Source: Acidobacteriota bacterium
Lineage (GTDB): Bacteria; Acidobacteriota; Vicinamibacteria; Marinacidobacterales; Marinacidobacteraceae
NCBI GenBank assembly: GCA_022826195.1
Contig: JAJDVI010000001.1
Span: 1-64,000 of the forward strand
Length of the DNA stretch: 64,000 nt
Direction of reading: 5' to 3'
The position numbers and the translations under genes were made by a program. The notes under the pieces were generated by a model. The model was not told the DNA's origin. It did no database searches and worked only from the letters and a program-made list of their open reading frames with translations. Below, piece after piece: positions 58,055 through 64,000 of the stretch (position 1 is the stretch's first letter; every line of letters starts with the position of its first letter).

Positions 58055-59731
58055 CTACGGACGGAGATCCAGCACCGGATCCTTCTCGCCGGTCATCTCC
58101 CAGCGCACCAGCGTGATCGGGATGACTCCGGCGCCGTAGAAGCGGTCGAAGAAGTCCTTCACGCTGAAGTCCTGGCCCTCCAGCACCGCCACCTCGGCGA
58201 GGAGCTGCTCGATCTGGATCTTCCCCATGATGTAGCTGGTCCCGTAGCCGGGCTGACGCAGGTAGAGGCTCTGCTCGCCGCGTACCAGGGCGCCCTCGGT
58301 CAGCCAGCCGCGCGGGGTCCACTTCATCGCGTAGGCGACCGCCTCCTCCATGTCGAACCCGCCGCCGTGGAGGTGGAGCCCGCTGATGGCGCGCGCCGCG
58401 CGCTGGGCGAGCATGATCCAGGTCAGTTCCCGCGACCGCGGCGCACCCTCCAGCAGGCCAAGGTGCATGAACATCTCCTCGACCCCGGTGGCGAGGCCCT
58501 CCGAGCGGAACGCGTAGATGTTGAACAGCGACGGCACCGCGCGGATGGGGCTCAGGTGCGGCGCGTCGCGCATCGCCGCCAGCTCGATCCAGTGGTGCAT
58601 GTGCGGCCGGAAGGCGTCCGGGTCCCGGTAGTTGACCTCGCTGAAGAAGTTCCGCAGGTCGTCGGGGTTCTCGAGCGGCTGGAAGGTCCCGTTCACCGCC
58701 CGGAGCGCCGGATCCATGTAGTCCTCGATGCTCTGGACCTCCTCGCGGACAAGAAACTCCATGTATCGGTCCACGGACTCGTTGAGGCGCCGGTCGTAGT
58801 CCTCTGCCGAGGCGATCCGCTCCAGTTCGGGCAGCGCCCGGTTCCGGTTCTCCTCGAGGCGCATCGAGGAGTGCGAGCGGGCCAGCTCCCGCTCCATGAT
58901 GGTCACGATCTGCTCCCACGACCAGGGCAGCAGGTGCACGTGCTGCATCGCCCACGTGTAGTTCTCGGCGCCCACTCCCGAGGGGCCGGTCTTCGAGTCG
59001 GCCTCGGCCTCGAGGAACTCCCGGAAGTCCACGGTGGCGGCGTGGGCCGCCTCCACGGCGGCGTCGAGCGCGGCGCTCGTTCCCGCCACCCGCTCGCCAA
59101 ACGCGGTGAGGTCGGCCGCCTGGTTCCGGAAATAGCGGAATCCCCCGAGCCAGAGGTCTCGGGCGTTCGACGCGGCGAGGTTCTCCTTCGCCTGCGCCAA
59201 CACGCCGGGAACGGTCCCGATCCGCTCCGCCAGTTCGGCCGCATCCGGGTCGGAGAGCGGGTAGTCGTAGGTCCAGAGATCAATGAACCCGTGGAGCACC
59301 GGCCCTTCGTGGGCCGGCACGTCGCTCTGGGCCGTGAAGACCTGTACGTAGAAACCCGGATCGCGGGCCCACGGCCGCCGCACCCGGTGGTCGAAGTCGA
59401 GCCCGTTCATCTCGGCGCGGAGGAGGTGCCAGTCGACCTGCTCGGAAACCGGCCAGCTCCCGGGGGCGAGCGCGTCCAGCCGGGCGCGCCACGCCGGGAG
59501 CTCCGCCTGCTGGCGCGCCATCGCCGCGGCGCTGTAGTCCGGAATCCCGTCCCGGAACTCGGGCCGCTCGAACGCGCGCCACTCCTCGAAGAGCGCGACG
59601 AGGTCGGCGTGGGTACCGGGTTCGGCGGCGGCCGGCGGGGGTGGTTCGGACCCGCAGGCCGCGAGGAACCCGGCCATCAGCAACGGCAGCGAACGCAGGG
59701 GAATGGGGATGGACGGGGAACGGACGGTCAT
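58055..59731 (-). CDS. DUF885 family lipoprotein
   Basis: This 558-residue protein with a lipobox (MAGFLAACGSE) falls in the DUF885 group of helical envelope proteins of unknown activity. DUF885 members are distantly related to zinc carboxypeptidases. The stretches WWDYP-like LWTYDYPLSD, SLFNIYAFRSEGLATGVEEMF and QPGYGTSYIMGKIQIEQLL fit the family. The zinc-peptidase motif HExxH is not seen; only a SEGLATG element remains in that region. It is the first gene of the operon that includes the FAH-family and DUF819 genes. Confidence 0.8.
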   Translation of the reverse strand: MTVRSPSIPIPLRSLPLLMAGFLAACGSEPPPPAAAEPGTHADLVALFEEWRAFERPEFRDGIPDYSAAAMARQQAELPAWRARLDALAPGSWPVSEQVDWHLLRAEMNGLDFDHRVRRPWARDPGFYVQVFTAQSDVPAHEGPVLHGFIDLWTYDYPLSDPDAAELAERIGTVPGVLAQAKENLAASNARDLWLGGFRYFRNQAADLTAFGERVAGTSAALDAAVEAAHAATVDFREFLEAEADSKTGPSGVGAENYTWAMQHVHLLPWSWEQIVTIMERELARSHSSMRLEENRNRALPELERIASAEDYDRRLNESVDRYMEFLVREEVQSIEDYMDPALRAVNGTFQPLENPDDLRNFFSEVNYRDPDAFRPHMHHWIELAAMRDAPHLSPIRAVPSLFNIYAFRSEGLATGVEEMFMHLGLLEGAPRSRELTWIMLAQRAARAISGLHLHGGGFDMEEAVAYAMKWTPRGWLTEGALVRGEQSLYLRQPGYGTSYIMGKIQIEQLLAEVAVLEGQDFSVKDFFDRFYGAGVIPITLVRWEMTGEKDPVLDLRP

Positions 59732-59797
59732 GGCTTGCCTCCCGGACCGGCCATCGTACGCGCCCCGGCGGCGACGTGCAGGAGGACCCGTCTTGAA

Positions 59798-60934
59798 CTA
59801 GAGGAGCGACTCGAGCACGCGCAGGAAACGCTCCACGTCGTCGCGGGTGTGGTAGTGCCCGAGCGACGCCCGCACCACCCCGGTCTCCGGATCGTGCCCG
59901 AGGTTCTCCAGGGTGGTCGCGGACCCGAGGTCTCCGGCGGCGACTTGCACCCCCTCGGCCTCCAGCGCGGCGCCGAGCGCCGGCGCGCCTACTCCCTCGC
60001 AGGTGAAAGTGAACGTCGGAATCCGGTACGCCGCCCGCCGGGGATCGTCCTCCCCGAGGACCGAGACGCCCTCCAGGCGCGCGAGTCCGCGGAGCATCCA
60101 GCGCGAGAGGATCCGTTCCTCCTGGCGAATGCCCTGCATCCCCTTCCGCATCGGCTCCCGGCGTCCGAAGCGCTCGGAGGGAGGCGCCACCGGGGCGGTT
60201 GGCGCCTCGCCGAGCCGCTCGGCGTAGGAGACCGCCCGGGCCAGCCCGGCGAGGATGTTCGGCGAGACGGCCCCGTTCGCGGACGCCGCGGGGCCCAGCC
60301 GGCGGGCCCAGAGCGCCGCGCCGGAGGCTCCGAAGAGCTCGGCCACGTCCGCGATGACGGCGTCGCAGCGGAGGTTCCGGATGTCGAGCGAACCGTGTGG
60401 GACGAAGTGGCTTGCCTCGGTGACGAGCACCGCGTCCGTCCCTTCGAGAAGCCGCGCGACCGGGATGATCTCGTTCAGCGAGCCGGTCACCGGACACGCC
60501 TTGGTGAGCAGCACGAGGCGGGTCCGCTCGTGGAGCAGCGACTCGAGGTCGCGGAGCAGGACCCGGCCCAGCCGGCGCGGACGCCAGTCGGACACCTCGA
60601 CCCCGTCCGGAACGGCAGCCCGCCAGGCGGCGCGCCGGCCGTCCGGCTCCGAAGCGGAGAGCACGATCCGGTCGCCCTCCCGGAGTCCAAGCGAACGGAC
60701 CAGACGCCGCACCAGCGCCGCGTAGTTCTCCCCGACCGCGATCTGGTCGTCCGCCCAGTCCGCGTTCGAGTTCCAGAACCAGGCCAGGTCGGCCCGCAGA
60801 TCGGCTTCGGCCGACCCGCCCGCCCCCACCGGCCGCGGCCGCAGAGTGCGGGGCGACCCCACACTGTCGAAGTCAAGCCGGCGGGGCGCCGGGGGATTGA
60901 AGGATTCGGCGACGAGCGAGAGTGGGAGATCCAT
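59798..60934 (-). CDS. Aminotransferase class V fold protein lacking PLP-binding residues
   Basis: This 378-residue protein aligns along its length with class V aminotransferases (cysteine desulfurase/isopenicillin epimerase type). The segment VLVTEASHFVPHGSLDIRNL corresponds to VLVDGAQAV...HHPVDV, and CDAVIADVAELFGASGAALW to CDFYVFSGHKLYGPTGIG. In this alignment the PLP-binding Asp is Thr (172), its Gln/His partner is Ser, and the Schiff-base Lys is Glu (199), with Ala in place of the preceding His. I infer that it cannot be a PLP enzyme. Its start is ATG 60932-60934. It is divergent from ygfZ; its function is unknown. Confidence 0.7.
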   Translation of the reverse strand: MDLPLSLVAESFNPPAPRRLDFDSVGSPRTLRPRPVGAGGSAEADLRADLAWFWNSNADWADDQIAVGENYAALVRRLVRSLGLREGDRIVLSASEPDGRRAAWRAAVPDGVEVSDWRPRRLGRVLLRDLESLLHERTRLVLLTKACPVTGSLNEIIPVARLLEGTDAVLVTEASHFVPHGSLDIRNLRCDAVIADVAELFGASGAALWARRLGPAASANGAVSPNILAGLARAVSYAERLGEAPTAPVAPPSERFGRREPMRKGMQGIRQEERILSRWMLRGLARLEGVSVLGEDDPRRAAYRIPTFTFTCEGVGAPALGAALEAEGVQVAAGDLGSATTLENLGHDPETGVVRASLGHYHTRDDVERFLRVLESLL

Positions 60935-61003
60935 GAGTGGTGGGGGCCTCCGGGCCGGAGCGAACACCCTCCCCCGATTAGGATAAAGCGCCGGGAGCCA
61001 TCC

Positions 61004-61948
61004 ATGACCGATTCGATGCCGCAGCGCCCGGAGTTTCCGGGCGGCGAACCGCTTTTTTCGGCGCGGACCGGCAGCCGGGGGATGGTGGTGGTCACCGGGA
61101 ACGACCGGATCGGGTTCCTGACCCGCATCATGTCGGGCGCGCTGCCGGAGGCCCCCGGCGCGGCGCGGACGGCGCTCCTCGGGCCAAGAGGCAACCTGAT
61201 CGCGCCGGCCGTGGCGACGGTCACGAACGGAGCGGTGCTCCTCGAATGCGAACGGACCCGCGAGGAGGCGCTCGCGGCGGCGCTGGACCGGTACCGCATC
61301 GCGGACGACGTGGAAATCGCGCTCGCCGAACGCGGCGACTTCGAGATCGTCCGCACGGACGCCGGTCCCGATCCCGGCCGGCCCGACCCGGGTGCCCCCG
61401 GCTCGGTGCGGGAGACCGGAGCCGGGTTCGTCCGGCGGGACTTCCGGCCGTGGCCGGCGAGGACGATCGTCCAGGTCGGACTCCGGGCCGGCGGGCGCAG
61501 GTCGGCCGCGGAGCTGATCGAGGACCGCGGAGAGTCCGCCGAAGCGTCGCCCGAAGAGGAGGAGTACCTCCGGATCCTCGCGGGCGAGCCGCGTTGGGGC
61601 GCCGAACTCGACGAACGGTCCCTGCCCCTCCAGTGCGGGTTGTCCGCGCACGTCCGGCTCGGCAGGGGCTGCTACATCGGCCAGGAGTACGTGGCGCGGC
61701 AGGCGCACCGGGGCCGGATCCCCCGCCTCCTGCGCCGGCTGGAGTTCGACGAGGGGTCCCTGCCGCCGGCTGCATCGGTGGTCCTCTTCCAGGCCGAGCC
61801 CGCCGGCCGCGTCACGAGCGCCGCCAGCCGTCCGGACGGCTGGAGCGGCCCGGCCGGGCTCGCCCTCGCCGTGGTATCCGCCGACGTGCCGGCCGGCGCC
61901 GCGGTCCAGGTCCTCCGCGGCCCCGCCGCCCGCCTGCGCGCAATCTGA
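61004..61948 (+). CDS. ygfZ: YgfZ/GcvT-family folate-binding protein
   Basis: YgfZ proteins bind folate and help assemble or repair Fe-S clusters. In 314 residues, from ATG 61004 with GGGAG eight bases upstream, the diagnostic YgfZ motif is present as RGCYIGQEYVARQAHRG (about residues 222-238), with Arg replacing the usual first Lys. It has the GcvT fold with an N-terminal VVVTGNDRIGFLTRI strand-helix. The C-terminal end is truncated compared with the longest homologues. It is divergent from the class V aminotransferase-fold gene. Confidence 0.85.
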   Translation: MTDSMPQRPEFPGGEPLFSARTGSRGMVVVTGNDRIGFLTRIMSGALPEAPGAARTALLGPRGNLIAPAVATVTNGAVLLECERTREEALAAALDRYRIADDVEIALAERGDFEIVRTDAGPDPGRPDPGAPGSVRETGAGFVRRDFRPWPARTIVQVGLRAGGRRSAAELIEDRGESAEASPEEEEYLRILAGEPRWGAELDERSLPLQCGLSAHVRLGRGCYIGQEYVARQAHRGRIPRLLRRLEFDEGSLPPAASVVLFQAEPAGRVTSAASRPDGWSGPAGLALAVVSADVPAGAAVQVLRGPAARLRAI

Positions 61949-62065
61949 ACCGCCGGACCGCGGCAACGCCTCGAAGCGCCGGCCTCCACCCGGCCGCGAG
62001 CGCCACTCCGCCGGCACGCGCGCGGCGTCACCGGTCAGGGCTCGCATTTGATCCGAGCCCCTCGC

Positions 62066-62092
62066 TGCACCACAATGGTGCATCATGGTGCA
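62066..62092. promoter_or_regulatory. Three phased 7-bp operator half-sites at the start of a ribbon-helix-helix gene
   Basis: TGCACCA (62066), TGGTGCA (62076) and TGGTGCA (62086) lie exactly ten bases apart. The first two form an inverted repeat and the last two a direct repeat. The third overlaps the ATG of the regulator gene at 62085, so binding would block translation start or transcription. One helical turn phasing is typical of ribbon-helix-helix proteins. Confidence 0.55.
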
Positions 62093-62306
62093 GAAGGGCG
62101 GGGGATCCAGCCGCGAGCCGGCGGTCCGCCGGGTGTCGGTCTCCTTCGACGCCGCCGACTACGAGGAACTCCGGAAGATCGCCGCCGAGAAGCGGGTCTC
62201 GCTCGCGTGGGTGGTCCGCGACGCGGTCGCCGCCTACATCTTCCGCCGGGGTCCCCTCTTCCGGCAGCCGCCCCCCTCCCGGCCCGCCCGGAGGACTCCG
62301 GAATGA
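62085..62306 (+). CDS. Small ribbon-helix-helix regulator
   Basis: This 73-residue protein has a ribbon-helix-helix core: RVSVSFDAADYEELRKIAAEK and RVSLAWVVRDAVAAYIF. The tail is basic and proline-rich. There is no toxin gene next to it, so it is more likely a transcriptional regulator than an antitoxin. The start ATG 62085 overlaps the third operator half-site, suggesting autoregulation. It lies 76 bases before rmuC; co-transcription is possible. Confidence 0.75.
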   Translation: MVQKGGGSSREPAVRRVSVSFDAADYEELRKIAAEKRVSLAWVVRDAVAAYIFRRGPLFRQPPPSRPARRTPE

Positions 62307-62382
62307 GGCCCGCCGCTTTCTCCCGATCGCCGGCCGCCGGGGGTGTCACGTTCTGGCGTACCCGCCCCGGAGAATGCGTCCC

Positions 62383-63588
62383 ATGACGACCTCCACCCTC
62401 CTCTTTGCCCTGTTCGCACTGGCCCTGGGCATTGCCGCCTACGTCGTCGGCCTGCGGGCCGGCGAGCGCACCGGCCGCCGGCAGACCCACTCGGACCTCA
62501 GGGACATCGCGCGCGCCGCGGCCACCGAGAGCAACCAGCAGGCCCGGGAGGCCTACGAACACGCGACCGGACAGGCCGTCGAACGCCTGGAGGCGGCGGC
62601 GCGCTCGGACCGGGAACTCGGCCAGGCGAAGTTCGCCGAGACCGCGGGACCGCTGCGCGAGTCGCTCGCCAAGGTCGAGGGCCTCGCGCGGGAGCTGGAG
62701 CAGAAACGCGCTGAAGACCGCGGCGCCCTTCAAAAGGTAGCGGAACGCCTTGCCAGCCAGGTCGAAGACGTTCGGGACAGCAGTCGCTCGCTGCGTGAGG
62801 CGCTGAAGGGGGACAAGCAGGCCCGTGGCAAATGGGGCGAGATCCAGCTCCAGAACCTGATCGAGTCGGTGGGGCTCACGAGCCACGCCGACTTCAGGAC
62901 CCAGAAGGGGACAAATGGCGCACGGCCCGACCTGCTGCTCCAGTTGCCGGGCGGGGCGCGCCTGCCCGTGGACTCCAAGGTTCCGATGGACGACTACCTG
63001 ACGGCCACCGAGGTGGAGTCACCCGAGCTCCAGGACGCGGCGCTCGCGAAGCACGCAAAGCGGGTCAAGGCGCACACGGAGGAGCTTTCCCGTAGGAGCT
63101 ATCCGACCAAGCTCGGCGGCGGCCCGCCGTTCACGGTGATGTTCCTGCCGTTCGAATCGCTCCTCTCGGAAGCCATCCGCCACGAACCGGACCTCCTCCC
63201 GTTCGCGGCGAAGCGCAACGTGGTCCTCGCCACCCCCCACACTCTGATGGGACTTCTCTGGAGCGTCGCCGCGATGTGGCGGAGCGAGACCAGCACCCGG
63301 AACGCCGAGGAAATGAAGAAGGCCGGTCTCGAACTCGAGAAGCGTCTCGAGATCTTCCTGGGTCACTTCGCGGACGTGGGGAGCCAGCTCGCCCGGACGA
63401 ACGCCGTCTACAACGCCGCCGCGGGGTCCGCCGAGTCGCGTCTCACGCCGCACCTGCGGAAACTCCGCGAACTGGGCGGCCAGCCGGAGGAGACGGGCGA
63501 GGACCGGCTTCCGAAACCCGTCGAGGTAGCGCCGCGCCGGCTCTTCGGCGGCGAAGTGGACGTGGTCGCCGAGCGGGAACTGCTGTAG
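62383..63588 (+). CDS. rmuC: RmuC-family DNA recombination protein
   Basis: RmuC limits recombination at inverted repeats and carries a restriction-endonuclease-like fold. From ATG 62383 (GGAG ten bases upstream; ATG 62374 is an alternative) it is 401 residues. It has an N-terminal membrane segment (LFALFALALGIAAYVVGL), a coiled coil (about 20-140, Ala/Glu/Arg-rich), and the conserved domain with KGDKQARGKWGEIQL, PVDSKVPMDDY, VMFLPFESLLSEA and LATPHTLMGLLW. Length and motifs are normal. Confidence 0.92.
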   Translation: MTTSTLLFALFALALGIAAYVVGLRAGERTGRRQTHSDLRDIARAAATESNQQAREAYEHATGQAVERLEAAARSDRELGQAKFAETAGPLRESLAKVEGLARELEQKRAEDRGALQKVAERLASQVEDVRDSSRSLREALKGDKQARGKWGEIQLQNLIESVGLTSHADFRTQKGTNGARPDLLLQLPGGARLPVDSKVPMDDYLTATEVESPELQDAALAKHAKRVKAHTEELSRRSYPTKLGGGPPFTVMFLPFESLLSEAIRHEPDLLPFAAKRNVVLATPHTLMGLLWSVAAMWRSETSTRNAEEMKKAGLELEKRLEIFLGHFADVGSQLARTNAVYNAAAGSAESRLTPHLRKLRELGGQPEETGEDRLPKPVEVAPRRLFGGEVDVVAERELL

Positions 63589-63640
63589 GCCACCGGGAGG
63601 GGTGACGCCTTTTGGCGTATTCCCCGCCGATCATGGCCGC

Positions 63641-63769
63641 ATGACCCTCCTCGCCCTCCTTCTCGCGGCCCTGACGGCAGTCCTGGTCCCCGGCGGCCTC
63701 TATCTGGCCACCGTGGACGCGCCGAGTTCGTCTCCGGCACGCCGCCGCCCCGCGCCAAGTACCCGCTAG
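63641..63769 (+). CDS. Short hydrophobic-leader open frame, hypothetical
   Basis: A 42-residue frame from ATG 63641 begins with a hydrophobic segment (LLALLLAALTAVLVPGG) and ends in a short Ser/Pro/Arg tail. It could be a small membrane or secreted protein, but there is no clear ribosome-binding site and no homologue I recognise. The surrounding gene-free stretch is 63589-63878. Confidence 0.25.
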   Translation: MTLLALLLAALTAVLVPGGLYLATVDAPSSSPARRRPAPSTR

Positions 63770-63878
63770 CCCGTCAGCCTGACCGTCGAGCGCGGCAACC
63801 CCCGCGCCGGAGGGGCGCCGGCCTGAAACCGGGGCCCCGCGCAAACCCGAACCGGGCCCCGCCAAACGGGAAAGCGCC

Positions 63879-64000
63879 TCACCAGGGGTTCGGGGTGAGC
63901 TCGGGAAGCACGACCGCGGGCCGGGTCGTCTTGAAGAAGATGAGCACGTCGTACCACCGGGCCAGCGGGGTCGCGCGCCAGTAGCTCTCGGGGGCGTCAG
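63879..64000 (-). CDS. 3' end of an unidentified gene
   Basis: The frame on the minus strand is open from the window edge to TGA at 63879-63881, giving some 39 residues that end in TTRPAVVLPELTPNPW. It contains YWRATPLARWYDVLIFF before that, a pattern of hydrophobic and aromatic residues consistent with real protein. The family cannot be told from this fragment. Confidence 0.5.
   Translation of the reverse strand, partial: DAPESYWRATPLARWYDVLIFFKTTRPAVVLPELTPNPW

Noticed and set aside
59798-60934. Cysteine desulfurase
   Set aside because: The PLP lysine and the aspartate are replaced in an otherwise gap-free alignment, and no catalytic cysteine loop was found.
63766-63957. Arg/Pro-rich 63-residue frame on the minus strand near the right edge
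   Set aside because: A different frame ending at 63879 gives more protein-like sequence and continues off the window.

Overview
The window is high-GC bacterial chromosome with densely packed genes. Many neighbours overlap by 4 bp at ATGA or GTGA, and GTG or TTG starts are common. An envelope-stress protease, outer-membrane barrels, a Tat component, TRAP transport, many lipoprotein signal peptides and an mreBCD-mrdA-rodA-rng locus point to a rod-shaped Gram-negative organism. An Acidobacteriota-like lineage is my best guess, but nothing here proves it.

Layout. 0-6.5 kb: a GspE/PilB ATPase at the left edge whose frame has no stop before it has run through a Na/Pi cotransporter gene on the other strand; an HtrA lipoprotein protease; two tandem outer-membrane barrel genes, the second broken by an in-frame TAG. 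6.5-14.9 kb (minus): mreB-mreC-mreD-mrdA-rodA, then rng-rsbW-suhB joined by 4-bp overlaps. 15-21 kb (plus): ppiD, a STAS anti-anti-sigma protein, moeA, moaC, larE and a zinc-ribbon metallo-beta-lactamase protein, apparently one operon. 21-25.7 kb: tatA, an ornithine-cyclodeaminase-family gene, then nnrDE-tsaE and a sulfatase-fold lipoprotein that has lost metal-binding residues. 25.7-28.7 kb: a region of apparently lower GC with a DUF429 protein and a metzincin-like lipoprotein, bordered by palindromic repeats. 28.7-31.6 kb: a Tat-exported molybdenum hydroxylase pair. 32.4-37.6 kb: TRAP transporter (TatT, DctP, fused DctQM) followed by a HlyD-type adaptor. 37.6-43.5 kb: ribbon-helix-helix gene, repeat, TolB-like protein, etfBA, a VapBC module, fumC and a FitAB module. 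43.5-52.7 kb: S9 peptidase, beta-propeller protein, GH63-like and GH2 glycosidases. 52.7-60.9 kb: a sterol C-24 methyltransferase homologue, another methyltransferase, a four-gene operon (DUF885, secreted FAH-family protein, two DUF819 membrane proteins), and a class-V aminotransferase-fold protein without PLP-binding residues. 61-64 kb: YgfZ, a lone ribbon-helix-helix regulator with a 10-bp-phased operator, rmuC and the 3' end of a further gene.

The most striking gene is at 52703-53821. It carries the three diagnostic sterol methyltransferase signatures and the C-terminal sterol-methyltransferase domain, in a bacterial context with no other sterol gene in view. Other leads are three proteins of known enzyme fold that lack catalytic residues, a ~190-bp repeat present twice in inverted orientation 12 kb apart, a partner-switching kinase embedded between rng and suhB, and a LarE-type sulfur transferase inside a molybdenum-cofactor operon. 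The moeA/moaC genes could serve the molybdenum hydroxylase at 28.7-31.6 kb.
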